Of a DNA stretch of 11,877 nucleotides, positions 1 through 7,366 are shown in pieces (the first letter of the stretch is position 1; each line of letters begins with the position of its first letter). Where the stretch lies: the NCBI GenBank assembly GCA_026770575.1, contig MU657480.1, forward strand, positions 33,180-45,056, read 5' to 3'. The notes under the pieces were generated by a model. That model ran no database searches, was not told the origin of the DNA, and saw nothing but the letters and a program-made list of their open reading frames with translations. Position numbers and translations under genes: made by a program. The stretch comes from Pelagophyceae sp. CCMP2097. Its lineage: Eukaryota > Sar > Pelagophyceae.

Positions 1-892
1 TTGAACCACACGCTGTGCCTCTACACAGTAGTGGAGTCGCTGTGTGTAGATTGTCGTTTCGATCCTGGTTACAAATCCCCGGGATGATGACGTCGCACTC
101 CAGGTACCGCATATTTTTTTTCCGTCCTTAGGAAGGATTTAATCAAATCTTTTCCATGGTCCCAACTGGACTTTTACAGATTATTCTGGCGACTCGATTT
201 TACACGGGCCCTAGGATTTCCCCAAATCGACCAATAATAGGACGCTAAACAAGGAATTAATTTCTTGCGGCCTTATTGGCCACTCCAAATTCTGGTGGAT
301 AATGAAATGTTACACTAGCTCTCCCCATCTATAATTGGTTTCCGCAAACCATGGTTTCTGAGGCCAAACTCCACATTGCGCGCGTCGTCGGACTCCAACA
401 CACTCGGCCATTGGAAAGTGTTCGTCGCTTGGGTACAAACCACCTTACGTGAAACCGACAGCGCCGCCCAAGCCCCGTGGATCGCGCGCCGCCAACTTCG
501 AGGATTGCGCTTTTCCGTTCCGGCGGTCTTCCTCGCTCCGTAGCGCACCGTTTTCGACGCGCCCGGGCGCGATCGACGCGCGCCGCCGCCGCGCGCTCGG
601 CGCGACAAACGCGCCGCCGAAGCGCGCCGCCCTCCGCGCCGCGCGCCGCGAAAACAATTTCCGGGTCGAACTCGAAAAATTCCGTGATAGCCGAACCCCC
701 CCCCCAAATGACACTCCGCGACCCGGCCACGGGTCCACAGACCGGCTACGGGATTTTTAGAACGCGCGTTGGCTACGACTCGGTCGGTCCTAGGGCGCGG
801 TGCATCGAACGTGGCGATGTCGCGTTAGTTACAGGGGAGTCGACCGTGTGGAACTCTGGCAATTTCCGTGATAGCCTATCGCGTTAGTTTAA
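1..892. other. No gene supported; AT-richer then GC-rich non-coding DNA
   Basis: No convincing coding exon is visible on either strand. Positions 1-450 are clearly lower in GC than the rest of the window, and 540-660 is almost pure GC. Two short direct repeats link this stretch to the start of the next repeat region: the 13-mer TTCCGTGATAGCC at 680-692 and 864-876, and TCGCGTTAGTT at 820-830 and 879-889. A small hairpin (CTACACA at 21-27 with TGTGTAG at 43-49) lies near the left edge. The long open frames at 315-887 overlap one another on both strands, are Arg/Ala-rich and show no domain, so I treat them as GC artefacts. Confidence 0.5.
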
Positions 893-1500
893 GGGGGGTC
901 CGGGTGGTCTCCCCCCGGCAACCGCGAGAGTCCGGGGCCTGCTGCGTTTCCAAGCGGCGCGCCTCCACGGGCGAGGGACCGACAGCGCAGCGAGCCAAAG
1001 CCGGCGTCACATTTTTCAAGCGATAGGACAAGCGAGGATTTGATGAAAGCGGGTAAGAAGTTAAAGGGGGGTCCGGGGGGTCCCCCCCCGGCACCCGCCA
1101 CAGTCCGGCGCCGACGCGCTCCCCGGCGCCGCGAGAGTCCGGGCCCGGCACGACCCCAAGCGGCGCGCCGAAACGTGCGATCGAATGTCTCACAGAGCGC
1201 AGCGAGCCCTTGGCAAGCGCGGATTTGATGAATGCGGGTAAGAAGTTGAAGGGGGGGTCCGGGGGGTCTCCCCCCGGCACCCGTGACAGTCCGGCGCCCA
1301 CGAGCTCCCAAGCGGCGTGCCTCGCCGACCGAGCCGATACGAGCAAGCCGACGATTTGAAAGCGGGTAAGAAGTTTAAAGGGGGGGTCCGGGGGGTCTCC
1401 CCCCTGCGCCCGCGAGAGTCCGGGCCCGGCACGCCCCCAACCGGCGCGCCGAAACGTGCGATCTAATGTCTCACAGAGCGCAGCGAGCCCGTCAGCGGGC
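893..1500. repeat. Four-copy degenerate repeat with GC-rich hairpins
   Basis: A core of a G-run, TCC, a G-run, TCT and a C-run recurs at about 893, 1066, 1251 and 1380, so the spacing is irregular (173, 185 and 129 bases). Each core folds as a hairpin of about 8 bp with a 3-base loop: 900-918, 1073-1091, 1259-1277 and 1388-1406. The second and third are perfect; the first and fourth each have one mismatch. Linker sequences also repeat: GCGGGTAAGAAGTT lies just before copies 2, 3 and 4, and a block containing AATGTCTCACAGAGCGCAGC recurs near 1184 and 1464. The similar Pro/Asp/Gly-rich peptides in several frames are translations of this repeat, not a protein. It could be a minisatellite or decayed ends of a mobile element. 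Confidence 0.75.
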
Positions 1501-1528
1501 GTCGCGTTTGAGGAGCGGAGCGACGAGG

Positions 1529-1590
1529 CCAACGGATGGCGGAGTCCAACGGACGCCGCCAGACGTCCGTTGGACGGAGCTGTCCGTTGG
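1529..1590. repeat. Symmetric dyad built from four CCAACGGA boxes
   Basis: CCAACGGA occurs at 1529-1536 and 1546-1553, and its reverse complement TCCGTTGG at 1566-1573 and 1583-1590. The boxes are spaced 17 bases apart on each side. The inner pair extends to a perfect 12-bp inverted repeat (1544-1555 with 1564-1575) around an 8-base loop. This could be a cruciform, a paired binding site or a relic of an element terminus. It lies about 360 bases upstream of the start codon at 1948, so it may be in that gene's promoter region, but nothing shows function. Confidence 0.6.
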
Positions 1591-1947
1591 TGACTTCAAC
1601 TCGACGGGAGGGTGGCTTACGCGACGCGTGTCGTGGACGAGCAGGGCGTGGACGAGCACAGTCAGACAAGGAGCCACAGAGATCAACTCGACGGGATGGG
1701 GAAAGCAAACCACTTGATCGAAGAGGGGGGCTTCGACTATCACCGTGGGCACGACCCGTCGGAGCTACCCTCTGCCACTGCCCACTCGTTCCAGTACACG
1801 CGCCAGCAACAACGCACCATCCGGATATCCCGTGCCATTCCAGTATCCACCAGCCCCGAAGCCCGGCGACCCCTATCTTCCACCCCCATTTCGGCGATAA
1901 ACACGCACAACGGAAACGCCACACAGGCCTTGGGGTTGGTGGCGGCG
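1591..1947 (+). other. Upstream region / probable 5' leader of the Ubl-DRC2 gene
   Basis: No separate gene is supported. The sequence is less GC-extreme than its surroundings and has short repeats: CAACTCGACGGGA near 1597 and again near 1683, and GTGGACGAGCA twice close together near 1633-1660. The frame of the downstream start codon stays open upstream to about 1612, so a longer N-terminus cannot be excluded. However, the ubiquitin fold begins exactly at the ATG at 1948. No TATA box or other promoter motif was recognised. Confidence 0.35.
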
Positions 1948-4096
1948 ATGCAGCTCCTCGTGAGAGCGGACCAGGTGCGCATTGCTGCCTCTGCGTCGCT
2001 CCCGACCCCTGGCCGTCACGCCGCCTCCACAGACGTTTGTCGTCGACGTCGCGGCCGATGCGACGCTCGAAGACTTTGCCGCACGATCCTCGCAGCGTCC
2101 GCCGCTTTCGGAGGGTCCCGCCGTGGGGAGGCGGGGCCACGGCCGTCGGACGACGGTGCGCAGGCGATGGTCGCGGCGCGGACGCACGACGACGACGCGG
2201 CGCTGACGTTGAACGGCGCGGCGCTGAGCGGGCTGCGCCTCTCCGACGTCGCCGACCTCGTCGACGGCTGCACGATCACCGTCGCGCCGAGGTCCGTCGC
2301 GGGCGACGGGGGCCGAAATTTCGCCCGCCGTCTCGCCGGCGCCCCGCACATACGACGGGTCTTTCTCGGTCTCGCTCCTTCGCACATCGTCGCCTTCTCC
2401 AGGCTCCGCGGCGGGGCGCTGCTGGGCAAGCCGGTCAAGGGCCGTTCCAAGGGCCTGGACTTTGAGGAGAAGTTCATGCGGCAGCGCGAATACGATGCCC
2501 AAAACCAAAAGTACCAAGTGGTGAGTCGGCCGTCCGCTCGTTCCTTTGGGTGGTTCGTGGGGTGGTGCGGCGGCCCCGGATCGTCTGCGGCGGGACGGCG
2601 CTTTAGGCGCGCAACGAGCTCAAGGCGCGGATGGAGCAGGAGAAGGTCAACTCTCGGATGAACCGCCTGAAGATCCAAAACCAATGGCGGAAGATCATGA
2701 GGTTGGCCAAGGTGGAGTCTTTGAGAAAGGGCATCGAGGTGTTGTCGCAGAACCACGAGCGCGACGTGGACCGCAAGGACGCTATTATTCAAATGCTGGA
2801 CCGCGATCTGGAAGAGGCCGAGGACCAGTTCCGCACGGCCCTCCGGGCGCACCTGCAGAACATGGACGAGCTCGTGGACTTACAAGACGGCCGGTTGCTG
2901 ACATCGGAGCAGGAGTTCGAGTCTGAATTGAAGACTCTTGAACAAGAATTCGCCGCTGAGCGCGAGGCGATTTTGAAGCAGCACGCGGCCGAAACGACGG
3001 AGCTGCAGGACGTCATGGCCGCCGTGGATTCCGAGGAGCAGGAGCGCGAGGCCGAGGCCAAGCAGGAGCACGAAGGGTTGCGCGAGGAGATCCGCAACAA
3101 GAACCTTGAAGAAATCAACATGCTCCGCATCGGCTTAGACTCGCAGATCGAGGACCTGGAGCAACATTTTGAGACCGCGCATCTAAATTACCTGCAGACG
3201 ACGGACCAGCGGACGCACGACTTTAAATTTTACACCAAGAAGGACCAAGAGCTTTCGAAAGAGATCGAGACGAAGATTCGCAAGATCGAGCGCCTCCAGG
3301 CCTCGCTGCAGCACTGGCGCACCAAGCTGCAGCAGAACATGCGCGAGTGTGCCCAGCGCAACGCCTTGCTCGCCGACGAAAAGAACAAAATCCAAGGTGC
3401 GTGAGGCATGAGGGTTTTAATGCGTGCCACTCGGCCCTTTAAAAGCGCCTCACCTCCGCTCTAGGCCACTTCCAGCAGCTGAAGAGCCGCATGGACCGCT
3501 TCCGCGGCGCGCAGGGCCGGCGGCTCGAGGAGCTGACGCAGCACGCGCACGCCTGCAAAAGTACCATCGCAGGCCGAATCGCGCTCGCCGAGCGCATCTT
3601 GGGCCTCGCCGAGCTCGCTCGGAAGATGGAGACGGAGCAGGAGAAGATTATTCCGTTCGAGACCTTTGAGGCGCCGGCGGTATCGGCGCCCTCGCCGCCG
3701 AATTCGGCCGACGACGCGTCCGTCACAAAGGCCAAGCCGGCCGAGGAGGCGGGCCGCTATCGCACGGCGTCTCTGCGGGCGGACGGGACGGACGTGCCCG
3801 AGTGGTGCCATTTGGACAACTTTTTACGCAAGTACAACAAAGTCCTTTTGGACAAGCTCGCCGTCGAAAAGGAGCGCGAGCGTCTAGAGCGCGAGAACGC
3901 CGACCTCCAGGCTTTGCTGAAGCAGTTCTTCGACGGCGTCACGGTCAACGACGCCGTCATGCAAGGGCCCAACCCGTTGCTCGTCATCAACGGCAACTTA
4001 AACATCCAGCGCCCGGCCCAGGTCCGGCAAGACCTCACCGTCGTCGACGGCAACCACATGGTCGCCACGAGCCGCGTCAACACGTCGTACTTCTAA
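1948..4096 (+). CDS. Ubiquitin-like domain (LRGG end) fused to DRC2/CCDC65
   Basis: DRC2 is a coiled-coil subunit of the nexin-dynein regulatory complex, which links outer doublets and regulates dynein in motile cilia. My model has six exons: 1948-1974, 2033-2122, 2164-2291, 2403-2520, 2607-3396 and 3465-4096 (1785 nt, 594 aa). All introns are GT-AG, of 58, 41, 111, 86 and 68 nt. Residues 1-86 form a ubiquitin-like fold: MQLLVRA and TFVVDVA strands, ATLEDF helix start, LTLNG turn, LSDVADL, TITV, ending RLRGG. Residues 87 onward match DRC2: a basic start, QNQWRKIM, long coiled coils, KNLEEINMLR, EKIIPFETF, LDNFLRKYNKV and NPLLVIN. The DRC2 part (508 aa) compares with 484 in human CCDC65. The start is the first Met of the ubiquitin fold, in context GCGGCGATGC. 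DRC2 identity is strong. The fusion depends on the first three introns, which are predicted; the 41-nt intron enlarges the loop after the helix by ~10 residues. The alternative is a separate Ubl gene read through into DRC2. Confidence 0.72.
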
Positions 4097-4134
4097 CCAC
4101 TTTTTGAGCCTGATTACTTTATGTCGGGCCGCCG

Positions 4135-4999
4135 TCAGGGCGCCTCGTCGTCGTCCTCTTCTTCGAGCCTGTCCGGGAAGAGGGCCTCGATGACGGCCGA
4201 CTCGACGCCGAACTCGTTGTCGTAGAGGCTGTCGCAGGAAAGGAGGAAGAAGACGATATGGCGCTCGTGCAGCGGCATGCCCAGCGCTTTTGCGAGCGCC
4301 CGGAGGCCGCGGCGGCCGGCGGCGACGCGCTTGCGCACGACGTTTGCCGATTCGAGGCGCAGCTCGACGCGGAGCACCGTCCGGATGGCGCTTTCGGTGT
4401 GCAGCGCGGCACGGTACGAAACGCGGTCGCCAAAGCAGGAATAGTCGACGACGAGGCGCCGCAGCCGCACAGCCACCGGCGCGCCGCGCGCCGCCAGGTG
4501 CGCCGCCTTCGTCCCTGTTTCGGCGCGTCGAACGAGTCGGCAAGGGAACGTCGCCGAGGGCGCACCGGAGACAGTTGCAATGTCCACAGCTGTGGACATG
4601 CGCACCTCGCGCGACGACCGCAGGCCTATCGTGCACGTAGCGCACGACGCCGCGTTGCGCCCCTGGTTGCGGCCGCTCGCGCCTCTGTCGCCGCTGCGCC
4701 TGGTCTTCTGATGCGGGCTCCTCACGGTCGGCGTCGCCCACGGCCAAGCGTGCCGCGATTTTGCGCGCGAGTGTGGCGTCGAGCTCGCCATAGGGGTCCG
4801 CGCGGACGTTGCGCCGAAGGACCTCGGTGTCGAGGCGCTGCGTCGCGCCGGCGGCGATGTATCGTAAGACGTCGACGGAATCAGCCTCGTCCGCCGACGC
4901 CACCACCACCGCCGCCGTCGCCGCGTCCGCGTGCGCGCGCCATCCCTCGGCCGCGCAGGGCACGACGCCCAGCGGGCCCGCGACGCGGCGGCGCTTCAT
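4135..4999 (-). CDS. Unrecognised protein, two exons, acidic C-terminus
   Basis: I do not recognise this gene. Proposed exons on the minus strand are 4999-4726 and 4589-4135, joined across a 136-nt GTGAGG...CCACAG intron, giving 242 aa. The N-terminus is basic (MKRRRVAG), followed by an Ala-rich, apparently helical stretch (EADSVDVLRYIAAGATQRL). The second exon holds an alternating strand-like region (VRLRRLVVDYSCFGDRVSYR, TVLRVELRLESANVV), then a hydrophobic HIVFFLLSCDSLYDNEFGVE segment, and ends in a run of Glu/Asp. It has no signal peptide, membrane segment or zinc motif. Its stop is 38 bases from the stop of the DRC2 gene on the other strand, so the two transcripts probably overlap at their 3' ends. 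The second exon looks most like real coding sequence; the first exon and the intron are less certain, as is the start. Confidence 0.5.
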
Positions 5000-5550
5000 G
5001 CCCGTGGCCGCGGCGCGATTACGACGGTCAAAACTTTCGCGAGTCGCTGAACTTTGGGCGACGTTTTGAGGCTGACCTGAAGCAAGCTTTTGCCCGTCGT
5101 CAGCCTTCGACGAGTCGACCGAGCAGCCATGGCCCACGCCGTGCCGGTCCCCGACGTCTCGGCGTTTCTGCGTCAGTCGGCAGCGTCTCGCCGGGTCGAA
5201 GCCGAGAGCGGCCTCGTCGATTGACAGACGCCCTTTGCAAAAGTCGTCCGTCGTCGGCGCGTCGGCGCGTTGACGCACGGGCCTATGTTGGAGGGCGGCC
5301 CCGAGACCGGCGGGGCTCCCCGTTGCAGCGGCCGCGAAAGTCGCGCGGAGGGGTCGACGCGGTTGAAGTCTGCGGCCTCGCACTGTTGAAGTCTGCGACC
5401 GGATCTGGCCTCGCCGGACGCGCGGCGCTAGGCACGGCGGGCTTTTCCGAGGCGGCCGACGCCGTGGACCTCAAGTTCGGAGGTGCGTTTCGGGCGAGAC
5501 GGCCCCCCGTGGCCGCGGTCGCTCGGCGAGTCGGCGGGCTAGGCTCTACC
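5000..5550. promoter_or_regulatory. Divergent intergenic region, possible 5' exons of CBL
   Basis: This stretch lies between two divergent genes and should contain both promoters; no core promoter motif was recognised. It also has exon-like pieces. A good intron candidate at 5483-5542 (GTGCGT...GGCTAG, 60 nt) would join an open frame ending near 5482 to the lyase frame just before the Met at 5551. A 31-codon frame, MAHAVPVPDVSAFLRQ at its start, runs 5129-5224 with a strong start context (AGCCATGG). A 15-base direct repeat, GTTGAAGTCTGCGRC, lies at about 5362 and 5384. The upstream material may encode a targeting peptide for the lyase, but I could not connect it to an in-frame Met. Confidence 0.35.
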
Positions 5551-6843
5551 ATGTGGGCGGCGACGCGCGCCGTCGGCGCCCTGGCGCTGGAGACGCGGCT
5601 GGTGCAGTCGTACGCGCCGCAGAAGGATCCCTACGGCTCGTCGTGCATGCCGCTGTACCAGACGGCGACGTAACGCGCCGGCGTCTCGGACAATCGGGTG
5701 GGCGGGCCGTTCCAACGTCAAAGGCTAGGTTCGCGTCGGCGTCGGCGGACGACTTTGGGGACTACGACTACACGCGGTCTGGCAACCCTACGCGGACGGC
5801 TCTGGAGAGCGCCATCGCGGACGTCGAGGGATGCGCGCGCGCCATCACCTTCTCCACCGGCATGGCCGCCCTCTCGGCGGTGACGCGCCTGGCCAAGTCG
5901 GGCGACGAGATCTTACTCAGCGACGACTCGTACGGCGGCACGTACAGGCTCCTCAGCAAGATTTGCGCGAACATGGGCATTACCACGAGATACGTGGCCA
6001 TGGACGGCCCCGAGGGACCCGCGCGCCTCGAGGCGGCGATCCAGCCTCACACTTCGCTGGTCATGGTCGAGTCTCCTACGAACCCGATGCAGCGCGTCTG
6101 CGACGTCCGCGGTCTGGCGAAGGTCTGCCGCGCTCGCGGCGTAATCCTCGAGGTGGACAACACTTTGATGTCGCCGCTGCTGCAAAAGCCGCTGGAGCTG
6201 GGGGCGCACGTGGTTGTGCACTCTCTGACCAAGTTCTTCGCGGGGCACAGTGACACGATGGCCGGCGCCGTTTGCTGCGACGACCCCGAATTGGCCAAAC
6301 GCCTCGCTTTTACCGTCAACGCAGAGGGCACCGCCCTCGCGCCCTTTGACTGCTGGTTGGTCCTGCGTGGCATGAAGACCATGTCGCTGCGCGTGAACGC
6401 CGCCATGCGCAACACGGAGCGCGTCGCAGCGTTCCTGCACGCGCACGCAAAGGTCACGAAATGCTACTACGCCACGCTGCCTTCGCACCCGGGCAAGGAG
6501 CTCCACGCCTCGCAGGCAAGCGGGGGTGGCTGCGTCGTCTGCTTTACTACGGGGTCCGTGGCGTTTTCGAAACACATCGTCACGAACACAAAGCTGTTCC
6601 GAATCACCGTCTCCTTTGGATCAGTCAACTCGTTGATCTCATGCCCCTGCGACATGTCCCACGCCTCGATTCCGGCCGAGGTCCGCGCCGCGCGCGAGTT
6701 CCCGGAGGACATCATCCGCGTAAGTCAAGCCTCGCCGCCGCTTGCACCGACCGACCGACACTGCGCAGGTTTGCGTCGGCGTCGAGCACATCGACGACCT
6801 CCTCACCGACCTCGACCAGGCGCTCAACTCGTACAAGGCGTGA
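5551..6843 (+). CDS. Cystathionine beta-lyase (PLP enzyme, plant type)
   Basis: This enzyme splits cystathionine into homocysteine, pyruvate and ammonia in methionine synthesis. Three exons (5551-5669, 5729-6719, 6769-6843) give 394 aa; the introns are 59 nt (GTAACG...CTAG) and 49 nt (GTAAGT...GCAG). Conserved blocks of the Cys/Met-metabolism PLP family appear in order: MPLYQTATF rejoined across intron 1, YDYTRSGNPTR (54 and 56 contact the cofactor phosphate in the family), FSTGMAALSA, ESPTNP, EVDNT (Asp183, pyridine nitrogen), and HSLTKFFAGHSD with Lys208 as the Schiff-base lysine. The C-terminal ITVSFGSVNSLISCPC and MSHASIP blocks, and RVCVG rejoined across intron 2, resemble plant cystathionine beta-lyase more than gamma-synthase. 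The Met at 5551 has good context (ACCATGTGG) and precedes the conserved ETRL. No transit peptide is present from this start, so the enzyme is either cytosolic or has upstream exons (see 5000-5550). Confidence 0.9.
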
Positions 6844-7265
6844 GCCCGAAGAAAGCCGAGGACGCCCCAGCCCGCCCGCCGCACACATGGCGCGCTGCCG
6901 TCGGTCCAAGCCCGCATCGACAGCCGACCCTCGCGGGCGGCGTCCGAATTCGGAACTAACCACTGGCGAGAACGGAGGCACTGGCACCCTGGAGCGTCTC
7001 GGCCTCGGAGGCCCATCTCCCAATCGGATGCGAGGCTGTTTCTTAGCGGTGTTACTTCTTTGGCAGTCTGCGTCGTCCGCAGCGCCGGGAGGTGGCTCGC
7101 CGGGCCGGTGCGAAGGGCGCCGCCGGGGCCGGCGGCGCGGGGCGGCGTGGGGACCGTCGGGCCGACGTGGTGCGGGCGGCGCCGACGCCCGCAAAACGAC
7201 GCGGTACGGGCGGCGCGTCGTATGCGGGCGTCGGCGCGCCGCATGGTCGAGGCGCCTGCGCGCGC
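6844..7265. other. Intergenic space between convergent CBL and eIF2-beta
   Basis: This stretch should hold the 3' ends of two facing genes. Positions 7070-7265 are very GC-rich and low in complexity, with many CGGC/GCCG triplets. The only protein-like feature is a short hydrophobic start on the plus strand at 7028 (next entry). No terminator or poly(A) signal was recognised. Confidence 0.45.
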
Positions 7266-7366
7266 TCACTTGCGGAGAGCCCGCCTGTCGGCGCGCGTCT
7301 GGGCGTGGAAACCCGCGCGGATGGGCGCAACGGAGCGCGAGGACCCGCAGTCTTGGCAGTGGTTGA
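7028..7366 (+). CDS. Possible short secreted-type ORF with signal peptide (doubtful)
   Basis: From the ATG at 7028 the frame reads MRGCFLAVLLLWQSASSAAP, which has the shape of a classical signal peptide: a basic start, a leucine-rich core, then a small-residue cleavage site near Ala18-Ala19. The rest of the 112-aa frame is Arg/Gly/Ala-rich, resembles translated GC-rich DNA, and runs into the antisense of the eIF2-beta coding end. If real it would be either a very short gene or a first exon whose partners lie antisense to eIF2-beta, which is hard to accommodate. It could equally be chance in a 3' untranslated region. Confidence 0.15.
   Translation: MRGCFLAVLLLWQSASSAAPGGGSPGRCEGRRRGRRRGAAWGPSGRRGAGGADARKTTRYGRRVVCGRRRAAWSRRLRALTCGEPACRRASGRGNPRGWAQRSARTRSLGSG

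Noticed and set aside
1..80. tRNA-like or snoRNA-like gene near the left edge
   Set aside because: A T-loop-like GGTTCAA (minus strand) and a TGATGA box (plus strand) are present, but the required stems, D-loop and D box are not.
893..1500. CRISPR array
   Set aside because: Repeat spacing is irregular, the spacers are themselves repeated, and the window is eukaryotic.
876..1532. Minus-strand frames with repeated Gly-Gly-Asp-Pro-Pro-Asp-Pro-Pro peptides
   Set aside because: They are translations of the GC hairpin repeat, appear in several frames, and have no independent coding sign.
2403..2460. FUBI-ribosomal protein S30 (FAU) fusion
   Set aside because: The ubiquitin-like part resembles FUBI, and the first residues after LRGG are basic, but the S30 core is absent and the frame runs directly into DRC2.
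3998..5383. 461-aa minus-strand open frame across the end of DRC2 and the region beyond
   Set aside because: It overlaps the confirmed DRC2 coding end and is Arg/Ala-rich; only its middle part (4726-4999) is used as the first exon of the unknown gene.
5460..5575. Aspartokinase-like N-terminus (DLKFGGST) joined to the lyase
   Set aside because: The match is a few residues across a predicted splice junction and no other aspartokinase sequence is present.
4258..5673. 471-aa plus-strand open frame
   Set aside because: It is mostly the antisense of the unknown gene and low-complexity sequence; only its last 41 codons are the true first exon of cystathionine beta-lyase.
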